Of a stretch of 23,433 bases of DNA, positions 5,695 to 13,957 are shown piece by piece. The notes under the pieces are model-generated. The model saw only the letters and a list, made by a program, of their open reading frames with translations. It was not told the DNA's origin and ran no database searches. Position 1 is the first letter of the stretch. Each line of letters starts with the position of its first letter. Origin of the DNA: JBLHGU01 sp047615875. Its GTDB lineage: Bacteria > Pseudomonadota > Gammaproteobacteria > Arenicellales > CAJQKF01. Position numbers and translations under genes: made by a program. The stretch is taken from assembly GCA_047615875.1 (NCBI GenBank), contig JBLHGU010000073.1, forward strand, positions 1 to 23,433, in the 5' to 3' direction.

Positions 5695-7032
5695 TCAGTT
5701 TTGCACTCTGCTCTCCGACTGCTTAAGATTGTATAAAGCTTCCCTGGGACCTGCATTCATTGCGCACATCGGTACGCTCCGCCACTCCCCAGCTACTTTT
5801 ATTTCGCCACGAAAAGAGCAGGCATTCAGACGATCAATAACCACCGGGGTACGACTTTGTACCTGTTCAGCACTCATAAAGTTGTGCATTACTATATTTA
5901 TGCCGCGCGCTTTAGCGCGCAATACTGAGCCCATAAACCCTATTGTTAAACCTTGCCTGGCGAACAAAAAGAAAATAAATTTTATAAAGTGCAGAACAAA
6001 AACTGGTCGGCGAATCACCAAATATATCTGAAGAATCAATGACGAAATGTTATTTTCACCACGAGCACAAATACCACTGAAAGTATTTAGTAACTGTTCA
6101 TAAAATGTACGATAGTGGTCATCACCACCACTCAGCAAAACAACCCGACGATCCCGCGGGCGCACTAGCAGAGTTGCTGTACTACTGCAGTCTGGATGCC
6201 CAAACAACAAATTGTCACGCACAATTCGCTTTCCAGTAGCCTTGCAAATTTCCTGCCATACCTGCCCTGGAGACACACCATCGATAATAGTCTGGGTGCG
6301 TCCCACCTGTGCTTCCGTTTGGAAACTTATTGTTCTGGTCACATCAAGATTTTCCGGTCGTTCCATCAGCCAATGAAGTATTTCACCAATGTGGTTAACA
6401 TTTTTTTCAGTTACGGTGACCGTTTGAGCGGCAGTGACCTCTAGACCAGTATCTTTTCGCACCTTCAATATTGCGCTTACCAGCTTGTCCCGAAGCGGAT
6501 TCAAAGATGCTTCATCAAGCTGATATTTGATCGGAAACCCAGGTCGACCAGCCTGGGTAATGTCGATGTGACAACTGATTTTTCTTAGTCCTCCCTCAAC
6601 CACGAGTCGATGAAGATAATCAGGGAATTCTATAAGTTTCTGACCATGGGTCATCAACATCGGCACCAGACCGCTGTCAACAGCAAACCGGATGACTGCA
6701 ACTAATTCCTCTGCGCGATCTTCGCGCCAATAAGCATCAATTACATCACCACCAGTAATTTGTAGACCGCCGCCAGCACCAAGTGCCTTGCGTGCCGCCT
6801 GAATTTGTTCCTTCATTGCCTCTAAGCCAACCAACGGAACTCGATTCGAGTTTCGGGGCAGGTAACAATGCGTGCACCCGAATGAACAATATGACGGTCC
6901 CATGGTGTATCCACATTGCACCCAGTGTTTTCCAACAACCTGGTTGGGCACCTGTAAATGGGCAGGTAATGATTTCCATCGGGTCTTCAGTAAGCGACGA
7001 CTTTCTTTTAGATGGCTGAAAATAGTTGTCAT
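5695..7032 (-). CDS. Radical SAM protein with hydrophobic segment and C-terminal Cys domain
   Basis: A 445-residue radical SAM protein. The cluster motif C49-x3-C53-x2-C56 (SYCSFGCTHCYLPRN) binds the 4Fe-4S centre that cleaves S-adenosylmethionine, and ITGGDV takes the GGE position. ISCHIDITQAGRPGF and TAAQTVTVTE fit the inner strands of the barrel. After the core, residues ~329-362 form a strongly hydrophobic stretch with basic residues, suggesting membrane association. A C-terminal part follows with C405 (NACSFRGEI) and C423 (SVPMCAMNAG), which may hold an extra cluster or zinc. The ATG at 7032 is the only reasonable start. The gene is divergent from the DUF547 gene, with only about 30 bp between starts. 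Substrate and pathway are not recognised; it could modify lipid, RNA or peptide. The 3' end abuts the IS91 relic but appears intact. Confidence 0.88.
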   Translation of the reverse strand: MTTIFSHLKESRRLLKTRWKSLPAHLQVPNQVVGKHWVQCGYTMGPSYCSFGCTHCYLPRNSNRVPLVGLEAMKEQIQAARKALGAGGGLQITGGDVIDAYWREDRAEELVAVIRFAVDSGLVPMLMTHGQKLIEFPDYLHRLVVEGGLRKISCHIDITQAGRPGFPIKYQLDEASLNPLRDKLVSAILKVRKDTGLEVTAAQTVTVTEKNVNHIGEILHWLMERPENLDVTRTISFQTEAQVGRTQTIIDGVSPGQVWQEICKATGKRIVRDNLLFGHPDCSSTATLLVRPRDRRVVLLSGGDDHYRTFYEQLLNTFSGICARGENNISSLILQIYLVIRRPVFVLHFIKFIFFLFARQGLTIGFMGSVLRAKARGINIVMHNFMSAEQVQSRTPVVIDRLNACSFRGEIKVAGEWRSVPMCAMNAGPREALYNLKQSESRVQN

Positions 7033-7062
7033 TATGATTTTCTTCTATCTGAAGTTGAGCGT

Positions 7063-7950
7063 ATGCAACTTAGTGTTAATTTTCCAGTCTCAATAAGAGT
7101 GCCCTTTATCGCCAAAATTACAACCTGTCTCCCAGTGCCAGAATTTCGTCCTGGGAAATGTCTATTCATCATCTGTATATTTATGATGATGTCATCATTT
7201 TCTGCATTTGCAAGCACCGTCTTTGATCATAGTGATTGGGATTCTATTCTTAAGGAGTATGTTGATGATGCCGGTCTGGTCAATTACCAGAAAATAATTC
7301 TCACGCGGGCAAAGCTGGATGGCTATGTCGAGCGGATCAAGCAGCACGGTCCACTGACACAGCCGCAACTATTTCCTACAGAAAATCACCGTTTGGCGTA
7401 CTACATTAATGCTTACAACGCACTGGTATTTCATGGGGTATTGTCTCGCGGGCCGGAGCCTGTCAGCGTATGGAGTGGTCTCATTTCCGGATTGAATTTC
7501 TTCGTGTTGACTAGATTCACTCTGGACCAGAAACAGATCAGCCTAAAGACGCTAGAAGATAAATATATTCGCAGACAATTCAAAGATCCAAGAATTCATG
7601 CGGCACTGAACTGTGCATCGATGAGTTGTCCCAGATTGCAGAAGTTTGCCTTTGACGGCGATAAGCTGGATTATGAGTTGACAGCAGCCATGCAGGAGTT
7701 CGTTGGTAACCCCGCACATGTAAAAATAGATCGTGCTCGAGGAATCGTTCTTATATCGAAAATATTTGATTGGTTTGATGTTGATTTCATTGAGTTTGAA
7801 CGATCGAAGCTCAATCCACAGCCAAATTTAATCGACTACATCAATCGATATAGAACACCTTCTAGTCAAATTAACAGGAATTTTCGAATAAAATTTGAGT
7901 CATATAATAAAAATATTAACTCGATAGATTTTCCTACTGTGTCTGGATAG
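7063..7950 (+). CDS. Exported DUF547 domain protein
   Basis: Residues after an N-terminal signal sequence match DUF547: STVFDHSDWDSILKEYVDDAGLVNY, RLAYYINAYNALVFHGVL, then LEDKYIRRQFKDPRIHAALNCAS with the conserved Cys, MSCPRL and the C-terminal DWFDVDF. The family is widespread in proteobacteria and of unknown activity; a conserved Cys/His set suggests an enzyme. The hydrophobic stretch CLFIICIFMMMSSFSAFA with likely cleavage after AFA sends it to the periplasm. The start is uncertain. ATG 7063 gives a long basic n-region and avoids overlap with the divergent radical SAM start. GTG 7135 would give a more standard signal peptide, and the frame is open from ATG 7012. A divergent radical SAM partner suggests joint function, which is inferred. 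Confidence 0.88.
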   Translation: MQLSVNFPVSIRVPFIAKITTCLPVPEFRPGKCLFIICIFMMMSSFSAFASTVFDHSDWDSILKEYVDDAGLVNYQKIILTRAKLDGYVERIKQHGPLTQPQLFPTENHRLAYYINAYNALVFHGVLSRGPEPVSVWSGLISGLNFFVLTRFTLDQKQISLKTLEDKYIRRQFKDPRIHAALNCASMSCPRLQKFAFDGDKLDYELTAAMQEFVGNPAHVKIDRARGIVLISKIFDWFDVDFIEFERSKLNPQPNLIDYINRYRTPSSQINRNFRIKFESYNKNINSIDFPTVSG

Positions 7951-8114
7951 TGAACTCGGAATCGGGTCTATCTCCATACTATATGTGATTTCAATAAATT
8001 AACTTGGTAATGCCCTTAGAATCAGTGCGTTCTCGTAAATGGAGCAGAGTGGTTGACCGAGAGTTAAGGTCAGCATAACTTCGTCTTAAAAAATTATCTT
8101 GCCCACACCCGGTG

Positions 8115-8999
8115 TCATTTTGTGGCAGGTTGCGTGAGACGGGTTTCCGCACGAATATTCAGTATATTCGCCGCTAGAATTATCAACGCTCCAATGAAGA
8201 CGGAATACAACAAAGGTTCGCCGTATAACCAAAACCCTACCACCGCCATCAAGGGCACCCTTAGAAACTCAAGGGGCATAACTACAGTAGCGGGTGCAAT
8301 TGCCAATGCGTTAGTGATGCAGAAATGAGCAGCTACCCCAGTTAGGCCAACCAATATGGCCCAGGGTAAAGTCTCAAGAGTCAGTAGGGTAATATGCCCA
8401 TCGTAGAGCGTAAAAATGATACCCAAAACAGACTGCATGGCAACAAGCCAGAATAAGATGCAGGTTACGGATTCAGTACTTGAAAGTCGTTTCGTGGCCA
8501 GCGTCGCACCCGCGAACCCCAGCGCACATAATACAGCAGCAAGGGTAGCTGAGTTAATTTCAGAAGTGTCTGGCCGAGCAACAATTAGAATGCCAAGGAA
8601 TCCGATGCCACAAGCTAAGACTCGGGTAGTAGTCCAGCGTTCTCCTAACACCAATGGTGCAAATACGGCCACCCACAATGGCGTGGTGAACTCAAAGGCA
8701 ACTAACTGCGATAGCGGAATCAGGGCGACCGCATAAAACCATAGATTCTGGCCGGTGAAGTGAGACAGATTTCTAATCAGATGCAAACCCAGTCGATTAC
8801 CTGTGATTTGAGATAATGTACCCGCCTGCCAGGCCACACCAACCACAACGATAAATCCCAGTAGTGAGCGATACAGCATGATCTCGAAGGTATCCAGTTG
8901 GTCTGCCAGTTCTCTGCCACCAACTGCCATGAGTGTAAAGCTGAGCATTGCGCCGACCATCCAGATTGCTGCACGAATAGGGTTATTGGTTTGGGTCAT
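8115..8999 (-). CDS. DMT-superfamily transporter with two EamA domains
   Basis: A 294-residue integral membrane protein with about ten transmembrane helices arranged as two EamA repeats (residues ~10-140 and ~150-285), as in drug/metabolite exporters of the RhaT/YdcZ type. Characteristic stretches are AMLSFTLMAVGGRELAD, then LYRSLLGFIVVVGVAW, LSQLVAFEFTTPLWVAVFAPL, GERWTTTRVLACGIGFLGIL and the C-terminal PLEFLRVPLMAVVGFWLYGE. It probably exports or takes up a small polar metabolite; the substrate cannot be predicted. It is convergent with the DUF547 gene (164 bp between stops) and divergent from the MFS gene, with about 170 bp of shared upstream DNA. No obvious ribosome site precedes the ATG. 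Start and length are normal for the family. Confidence 0.92.
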   Translation of the reverse strand: MTQTNNPIRAAIWMVGAMLSFTLMAVGGRELADQLDTFEIMLYRSLLGFIVVVGVAWQAGTLSQITGNRLGLHLIRNLSHFTGQNLWFYAVALIPLSQLVAFEFTTPLWVAVFAPLVLGERWTTTRVLACGIGFLGILIVARPDTSEINSATLAAVLCALGFAGATLATKRLSSTESVTCILFWLVAMQSVLGIIFTLYDGHITLLTLETLPWAILVGLTGVAAHFCITNALAIAPATVVMPLEFLRVPLMAVVGFWLYGEPLLYSVFIGALIILAANILNIRAETRLTQPATK

Positions 9000-9115
9000 A
9001 TAGGTTTATTTCTTTTCACACGGTTTTCTTTTGGGCGGCATTGTCGCATCTATTTAAAAGCAATGCAGGCTGGAAATTACTCTGCTAAGTTTCTGAATGC
9101 AGCATCTGCTTCTAT

Positions 9116-9144
9116 TTGCTGACTGGTGTAAACTGACCTATTGC
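9116..9144 (+). promoter_or_regulatory. Candidate sigma-70 promoter for the MFS gene
   Basis: TTGCTG (9116-9121) and TATTGC (9139-9144) are separated by 17 bp and lie about 25 bp upstream of the ATG at 9169, in the gap between the divergent EamA and MFS genes. The -10 is a weak match, so this is tentative. The ribosome site CAGGAA at 9158-9163 is convincing. Confidence 0.25.
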
Positions 9145-9168
9145 TATTTTTCTTTTCAGGAATAATCC

Positions 9169-10383
9169 ATGACTAATACAAGCACCTGGCGAACTCCGCT
9201 TATCGTGCTAATTGCTGGTTGTACCATCGCCACGCTAGGCTTCGGTGTTCGAGCAGTATTCGGATTATTTCTTGACCCAATGACCATCGATCGTGGTTGG
9301 AGTCGGGAAACTTTTGCCCTGGCCCTGGCTATCCAGAATTTACTCTGGGGAATTGGTTTACCCTTCGCTGGTGCCATTGCCGATAAAAAAGGACCTGTGC
9401 CAGTACTCATTGTTGGTGCGTTAATGTATGCCGCGGGCATATACGGGATGAATAGTGCAGAAACTGCATTCTCATTACAGCTTATGGCCGGTGTGGTTAC
9501 CGGTATAGGCGTCGCGTTCACCGCATTTTCACTTGTTATGGCTTCTATGGTTCGGGTGGTTGGTGCTGATAAGCGTTCCTTGGTGTTGGGTCTGGGTACT
9601 GCGGCTGGTTCACTGGGTCAGGTCTTGTTCTCCCCGTTAACCCAGGGTTTAATTGAGTCGTGGGGTTGGAGCTCAAGCTTATTGTTTTTAAGTGTGGCAA
9701 CTCTATTTATAGTGCCTCTGGCGCTTATATTGCCCAATAACTCTGGGCTTTCCAAAGATCCTGGTTCTGAGCAAACCCTGCGTGCAGCGCTTAGTGAGGC
9801 ACTCGCTCACAGAGGATTTGTACTATTAACTTTCGGGTTTTTCGTTTGTGGGTTTCATGTCGCTTTCATTGGCGTACATTTTCCTGCCTATGTTAAAGAC
9901 TTAGGCATGGATCCAAGTGTGGGGGCCTATGCTATAGCGTTGGTTGGGTTGCTGAATATATTCGGATCCCTTGCGTCTGGTGTATTTGGCCAGAAACATA
10001 GTAAGAAGCTTGGGCTTAGTTGGATTTATTTTTTGCGCGCTTTGGCTATACTTTTTCTTTTGTTATCGCCAAAAACAGAATTAACTATCTATCTGTTTGC
10101 CGGTTTCATGGGTATTTTATGGTTGTCTACAGTGCCATTAACTACCGGCATCGTGGCCCAGGTATTTGGTGTTCGATATATGGCAACTTTATTCGGAATT
10201 GTATTTTTTAGTCATCAAATTGGCAGTTTTACGGGTATTTGGCTAGGTGGCAAACTGTATGACAGCACGGGTAGTTACGATGGTATGTGGTGGGCCGGGG
10301 TTGTAGTGGGTGTGATCGCTGCTATTATTCATATTCCAATAAATGAGAAACCCCTGGCAAGACTGTCGCCATCGCCGGGATAA
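9169..10383 (+). CDS. MFS transporter (oxalate/formate or monocarboxylate type)
   Basis: A 404-residue membrane protein with twelve predicted helices. The N-terminus (APLIVLIAG-like PLIVLIAGCTIATLGFGVRAVFGLF) and GWSRETFALALAIQNLLWGIG resemble the oxalate/formate antiporter and monocarboxylate-permease branch of the major facilitator superfamily. The loop 2-3 motif is GAIADKKGPVPVL. FGVRYMATLFGIVFFSHQIGSFTGIWLGG in the C-terminal half is also typical of that branch. Such proteins carry organic anions, drugs or siderophore-like compounds; the substrate here is unknown. ATG 9169 has a CAGGAA ribosome site. The next gene starts 79 bp on with its own ribosome site, so it may be separately expressed. 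Confidence 0.92.
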   Translation: MTNTSTWRTPLIVLIAGCTIATLGFGVRAVFGLFLDPMTIDRGWSRETFALALAIQNLLWGIGLPFAGAIADKKGPVPVLIVGALMYAAGIYGMNSAETAFSLQLMAGVVTGIGVAFTAFSLVMASMVRVVGADKRSLVLGLGTAAGSLGQVLFSPLTQGLIESWGWSSSLLFLSVATLFIVPLALILPNNSGLSKDPGSEQTLRAALSEALAHRGFVLLTFGFFVCGFHVAFIGVHFPAYVKDLGMDPSVGAYAIALVGLLNIFGSLASGVFGQKHSKKLGLSWIYFLRALAILFLLLSPKTELTIYLFAGFMGILWLSTVPLTTGIVAQVFGVRYMATLFGIVFFSHQIGSFTGIWLGGKLYDSTGSYDGMWWAGVVVGVIAAIIHIPINEKPLARLSPSPG

Positions 10384-10461
10384 GTTTTGTGTTTAGATAA
10401 GAGCAAGGAGATCTACTGTATTACTCATTGAGGTTCGACAACACTATCAGGAGCGCCTGCT

Positions 10462-10884
10462 ATGAATGAAATTTCTTCCTATGCCAGTGGTCATTGTCTG
10501 TGTGGCAAAATTCAACTTAAAGTCACGGCCCCATTGCGCAAAATACTAGTTTGCCATTGTAGTCAATGCCAACGTTGGCACGGCCAGGCAGCCTACTATA
10601 CTCGTGCTGCCAGGGCCGACATTGAGCTAATCGGCGAAGCGCATTTACATTGGTTTCAATCTTCTGCTTCAGCGAGGCGCGGGTTCTGTGGTCTTTGCGG
10701 AAGTAATATGTTCTGGGCACCGACCGGTGATGAATTCTGGTCCATTGCCGCGGGCTTGCTTTATCCAGGGGAAGGCTTAAGCGTGGCGGCACATATTTAT
10801 TGTGATTATGGCACTTTATATGAACCAGCAAACCCTAAGCGACCCTGCTTTGGCGAAACTGCCGACGGCGTAATGAATAACTAA
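10462..10884 (+). CDS. GFA-family zinc protein (glutathione-dependent formaldehyde-activating-like)
   Basis: A 140-residue protein with the GFA/CENP-V zinc-binding fold. The Cys pattern is complete: GHCLCGKI near residue 12, CHCSQCQRWHG near 30, and RRGFCGLCGSNMFW near 72. Aromatic residues follow (EFWSIAAG, then CDYGTLYEP). The founding member, Gfa, speeds condensation of formaldehyde with glutathione, but most homologues of this kind have no proven role. ATG 10462 is preceded by AGGAG with 8-bp spacing, a strong ribosome site. It is the first gene of a five-gene plus-strand run (10462-13700) with gaps of 8-35 bp. The run includes a gamma-glutamylcyclotransferase-like gene, which gives a loose glutathione theme. 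Confidence 0.9.
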   Translation: MNEISSYASGHCLCGKIQLKVTAPLRKILVCHCSQCQRWHGQAAYYTRAARADIELIGEAHLHWFQSSASARRGFCGLCGSNMFWAPTGDEFWSIAAGLLYPGEGLSVAAHIYCDYGTLYEPANPKRPCFGETADGVMNN

Positions 10885-10901
10885 TAAAGTATGTAAATTT
10901 T

Positions 10902-11843
10902 ATGAAAATAGCAGTAATGGGTGCCGGTGGCATAGGTGGATATGTCGGTGGTCGACTAGCTGAAGCCGGCGAAGAAGTTCATCTGGTTGCCAGAGGACGC
11001 CATCTAAAAGCGTTGCAGGCAGATGGTCTGAAAATAGAAAGTCCTTATGGCGATGTGCACCTGCCAAATATTCACGCGACCGGTGATCCCGCAACCATTG
11101 GTGTAGTCGATATAGTGCTGTTTACGGTTAAGTTGGTGGACGCGCTAAGCGCCGCAGAACAAATGTTACCACTGATTGGAGAGCACACCCGAATCGTCAC
11201 ACTACAAAATGGCATCGACAGTAAATCAATGATAGGCCAGTTCGTCGATGAATCTAAAATTGCTGCAGGAAGCATTTATATGGCGGCATATATCAAAGAG
11301 CCTGGGGTAATTGTCAATCCCGGTGGTGCTTATAAGTTAACCATTGATAGCCTCGCCGGCGATGCAACGATGCAACGTTTCTTCGCTGCCTGTGATCGTG
11401 CCGATGTCATCGATGTAACACCAACAACCGAAGGAGAATACACAGTCTGGCATAAGTTTATAGCTCTGGCGGCCTTTGCCGGTGTTACCGCAGTATCCAG
11501 ATTGCCGATTGGTGCGGTTTATGAGCGACCTGAAACATTATGGCTAATGCGTGAGTTGTTAAAGGAGAATGTGTCTATAGCGAGTGCCATGGGCCAGCCC
11601 TTTGATGAAAGCCATGTTGAATACACCGTGGATTTATTTGCCAATCAACCCTACGAGCAAAAGTCTTCGCTGTTGGTTGATCTTGAAGCCAGTAAGCCTA
11701 ATGAGATAGCCTGGTTATCCGGGCGCATTCATGAATTGGGCAAACAGCTCGGAATTTCAACACCACACAATTCAACTGTTTGGGCGGCACTGGCACCCTA
11801 TCGGGACGGACCCCCGATACTACACGCAGGCCTCGGCGATTAG
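10902..11843 (+). CDS. 2-dehydropantoate 2-reductase (PanE/ApbA) family oxidoreductase
   Basis: A 313-residue NADP-dependent dehydrogenase of the ketopantoate reductase family. Its Rossmann motif is MKIAVMGAGGIGGYVGGRLAE. The NADP-selecting VARGRHLKAL follows, then TVKLVDALSA and VTLQNGID. The C-terminal domain has WHKFIALAAFAGVTAV (usual active-site Lys region) and SSLLVDLEASKPNEIAWLSG with the conserved Glu/Asn. Classical PanE makes pantoate for coenzyme A. Many paralogues of this kind reduce other 2-oxo acids, and the position between a GFA protein and an amidotransferase-like protein suggests a specialised paralogue. The start ATG has no clear Shine-Dalgarno, consistent with coupling to the upstream gene 17 bp away. 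I do not assign panE. Confidence 0.9.
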   Translation: MKIAVMGAGGIGGYVGGRLAEAGEEVHLVARGRHLKALQADGLKIESPYGDVHLPNIHATGDPATIGVVDIVLFTVKLVDALSAAEQMLPLIGEHTRIVTLQNGIDSKSMIGQFVDESKIAAGSIYMAAYIKEPGVIVNPGGAYKLTIDSLAGDATMQRFFAACDRADVIDVTPTTEGEYTVWHKFIALAAFAGVTAVSRLPIGAVYERPETLWLMRELLKENVSIASAMGQPFDESHVEYTVDLFANQPYEQKSSLLVDLEASKPNEIAWLSGRIHELGKQLGISTPHNSTVWAALAPYRDGPPILHAGLGD

Positions 11844-11851
11844 GTGGCAGA

Positions 11852-12544
11852 ATGATTAAAATTGGACTAATTGGAGATCGAGACGATACGGTAATTGCCC
11901 ATCAGGCTATCCCGCAGTCCCTGCAGCTTGCAGGCCAGTCTCTAGGTGTAGAAACTATGGTCAATTGGCTTGCGACTGATAGCATCGAATCAAGTAAGGC
12001 ATGGCAAAATTATGATGGACTCTGGTGTGTTCCGGCAAGTTCTTACTGCAAAATGCAGGGCGCCCTAACGGCTATTCAATTTGCCAGGGAGAGTTCTCTG
12101 CCCTTTTTAGGTACCTGCGGCGGCTTTCAGCATGCCGTGCTGGAGTATGCCCGTAATGTGCTTGGATGGCGTAATGCCGAGCATGGGGAGACAGCTCCCG
12201 ATGCTGCTATGCAACTTGTCGCACCCCTGCAATGTTCTCTGGTTGAGGTGACTGAATTGGTCCAATTTTTAGAAGGGTCAAAGTTACAATCGGCCTATGG
12301 ACGTGCCGATAGTTCTGAAGGTTATCATTGTAGCTATGGTCTTAATCCTGAATTTCAGGAACAACTGTTAAACGCCGAATGGCAGATTTCGGCGAGGGAC
12401 TCTAATCAAAATATAAGAGGCCTGGAACTCACTGGGCATCCATTTTTTGTATTGACACTTTTTCAGCCAGAGCGTGCAGCATTGCGCAATGAGGTTCCAC
12501 CTATTGTCCAGGCCTTTCTGCAAGCTTGTGTTGTTAGTCATTGA
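11852..12544 (+). CDS. CTP-synthase C-terminal-region-like class I amidotransferase homologue
   Basis: A 230-residue protein of the class I glutamine amidotransferase fold, closest to the family called 'CTP synthase C-terminal region-related (seleno)protein'. The N-terminus is IGLIGDRDDTVIAHQAIP. The nucleophile elbow LGTCGGFQHAVLEYARN has Cys89 encoded by TGC, where some family members have selenocysteine. YHCSYGLNP is also family-specific. The usual catalytic HPE is FQPE here (Gln205 in TLFQPERAAL), so the standard Cys-His-Glu triad is incomplete and normal glutaminase activity is doubtful. The synthetase half of CTP synthase is absent. The frame extends 24 codons upstream inside panE-like. 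I take ATG 11852 because AGGTGG lies just before it and homology starts there. It lies 8 bp after the PanE-like stop. The reaction is unknown. Confidence 0.85.
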   Translation: MIKIGLIGDRDDTVIAHQAIPQSLQLAGQSLGVETMVNWLATDSIESSKAWQNYDGLWCVPASSYCKMQGALTAIQFARESSLPFLGTCGGFQHAVLEYARNVLGWRNAEHGETAPDAAMQLVAPLQCSLVEVTELVQFLEGSKLQSAYGRADSSEGYHCSYGLNPEFQEQLLNAEWQISARDSNQNIRGLELTGHPFFVLTLFQPERAALRNEVPPIVQAFLQACVVSH

Positions 12545-12564
12545 TAATTTCATAGTGTTGTAAA

Positions 12565-12987
12565 ATGGAAGTTAATATCGCATTCTTTTATGGACTGTTC
12601 ATGGACGCGGATTTGCTGCGGGAAAAAGACCTAAACCCCTGTCAAACAAGATTAGCCTTTGTCGATGGCTTTGGTCTCCGCATAGGAGACCGCGCAACTC
12701 TTGCAAGAAGTAATCAAGAACGCTCTTACGGAACAATAATCCAGCTTCAGCATTCTGAACTCGATCAACTCTATGGAGTTGATGGCTTGCGAGATTATTT
12801 GCCTGAGTCCATTGAGGCATTTAGTATTGCGGATAATCAATCAATACCGGCAACTACTTATCTGTTACCTGTGGAAAAATTGTCCGGAACAAATCATGCC
12901 TATGCAACTAGCCTGGCAACCATTGCGCGAAAATTAGGTATACCTGAGGACTATGTCAAGGAAATAGAAGATTGGGGTAATGCGTAG
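12565..12987 (+). CDS. Gamma-glutamylcyclotransferase-like (AIG2/GGCT fold) protein
   Basis: A 140-residue protein with the start expected of the GGCT/AIG2 fold: IAFFYGLFMDADLLREK (substrate-loop motif YG..M), then LAFVDGFGLRIGDRATL, YGTIIQLQHSELDQLYGVDG and a C-terminal helical region. GGCT enzymes release 5-oxoproline from gamma-glutamyl peptides using one Glu. In this protein the usual acidic position in the middle seems to be within LDQLYGVDGLRDYLPE, and I cannot fix the catalytic residue. It lies 20 bp after the amidotransferase-like gene and 35 bp before the methyltransferase-like gene, so it is probably co-transcribed with both. The fold is fairly sure, the activity is not. Confidence 0.75.
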   Translation: MEVNIAFFYGLFMDADLLREKDLNPCQTRLAFVDGFGLRIGDRATLARSNQERSYGTIIQLQHSELDQLYGVDGLRDYLPESIEAFSIADNQSIPATTYLLPVEKLSGTNHAYATSLATIARKLGIPEDYVKEIEDWGNA

Positions 12988-13022
12988 TCTCGAGCCTTCT
13001 GGTTTTATGATCAAGCACCAAA

Positions 13023-13700
13023 ATGAAACTCGCTGAAGTTTTTCCCTGGGGAAGATCTCTGAGTGATTATGAAGCTATGTTCGCTCTGACTTCTGATGAT
13101 TTGAACAAGCGTATTCTGGGTTGTTCTGATGGTCCGGCCAGCTTCAATGCGCAACTAAGCTCAGAAGGTGGAAGCGTTTTGTCTGTTGATCCGATTTATC
13201 AGTTCAGCAAAGAGCAAATCAACGCAAGGATAGATGAAGCCTTTCCACAAATAATTCAGCAACTTACGACAAATCAGCATAGCTATGTCTGGAACCAGCA
13301 TGGGAATATTGAATCCCTTAGCCGCGATCGAATGGATTCTATGCGGCTATTTCTAGAAGATTATGAGCCAGGAAGGTTGGTTGGTAGATATTGCCCAGGC
13401 TCCTTACCCGACCTGCCATTCATGCCCAAACAATTTGAGCTGGCCTTGTGTTCACACTTTCTGTTTTTGTACTCGGAGTTGATAGATCTGGAGCAACATA
13501 TTCTGGCTATGCAGGAACTGTGTAGGGTCGCTGAGGAGGTAAGAGTTTATCCACTGTTGTCGTTGGATTGCAGTGTATCAAATCATCTTCATCCAACAAT
13601 TAGTCAGTTGGCCCAGGCTGGCATAGAGGTTGATATATTGCCGGTCGGTTATGAGTTTCAAAAGGGCGCTACACAGATGTTAGTAGCCAGGGCGGAGTGA
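13023..13700 (+). CDS. SAM-dependent methyltransferase-like protein
   Basis: A 225-residue protein with a Rossmann-type SAM motif I, RILGCSDGPASFNAQLSSEG, followed by the acidic strand end GGSVLSVDPIYQFS. Two more landmarks are the conserved hydrophobic strand FELALCSHFLFLYSELIDLEQH, the motif IV region, and VRVYPLLSLDCSVS. This matches a stand-alone family usually annotated 'class I SAM-dependent methyltransferase' with no known substrate. The N-terminal PWGRSLSDYEAMFAL precedes the motif. It is the last gene of the five-gene run. A weak hairpin with T-rich 3' arm about 65 bp after the stop may end transcription. Confidence 0.78.
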   Translation: MKLAEVFPWGRSLSDYEAMFALTSDDLNKRILGCSDGPASFNAQLSSEGGSVLSVDPIYQFSKEQINARIDEAFPQIIQQLTTNQHSYVWNQHGNIESLSRDRMDSMRLFLEDYEPGRLVGRYCPGSLPDLPFMPKQFELALCSHFLFLYSELIDLEQHILAMQELCRVAEEVRVYPLLSLDCSVSNHLHPTISQLAQAGIEVDILPVGYEFQKGATQMLVARAE

Positions 13701-13763
13701 AAATCTATAGTTTTTCAAACTTGATTTCATAGGACGAATTATCAGACCTCATTCTCTTTTATC

Positions 13764-13782
13764 GAGAGCCGCGTTGGCTTTT
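13764..13782 (+). terminator. Weak candidate terminator after the methyltransferase-like gene
   Basis: GAGAGCC-GCGTT-GGCTTTT can form a 7-bp stem including two G-U pairs, with the T-rich run inside the 3' arm. Placement 64 bp after the stop at 13700 suits a terminator, but the structure is marginal. The rest of 13701-13957 holds nothing I recognise. Confidence 0.25.
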
Positions 13783-13957
13783 CTAATGACGGATTTTTGC
13801 CTGGTTGTCCAACTACTCATGGAACGAAAATAGGGATCAATGGAATGGCAGAGTAACGTCAGTTTGGTGAGAGACGAAGCTGGGAATAAACTCGACAAGT
13901 TACCGTCTTGTGATTTCTACACAGGATTGTTGAATTAGCACCCTCGCCCCTCAGCAC

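Noticed and set aside
5636..6031. 131-codon plus-strand ORF opposite the radical SAM gene
   Set aside because: Only its first part is real homology (IS91 relic); the rest is antisense to the radical SAM gene.
8054..8072. Inverted repeat TGACC/GGTCA between convergent genes as a terminator
   Set aside because: Only a 5-bp stem with a 9-nt loop and no following T run.
11780..11851. Upstream extension of the amidotransferase-like gene
   Set aside because: It is antiphase reading of the PanE-like 3' end, and a ribosome site and homology both support the ATG at 11852.
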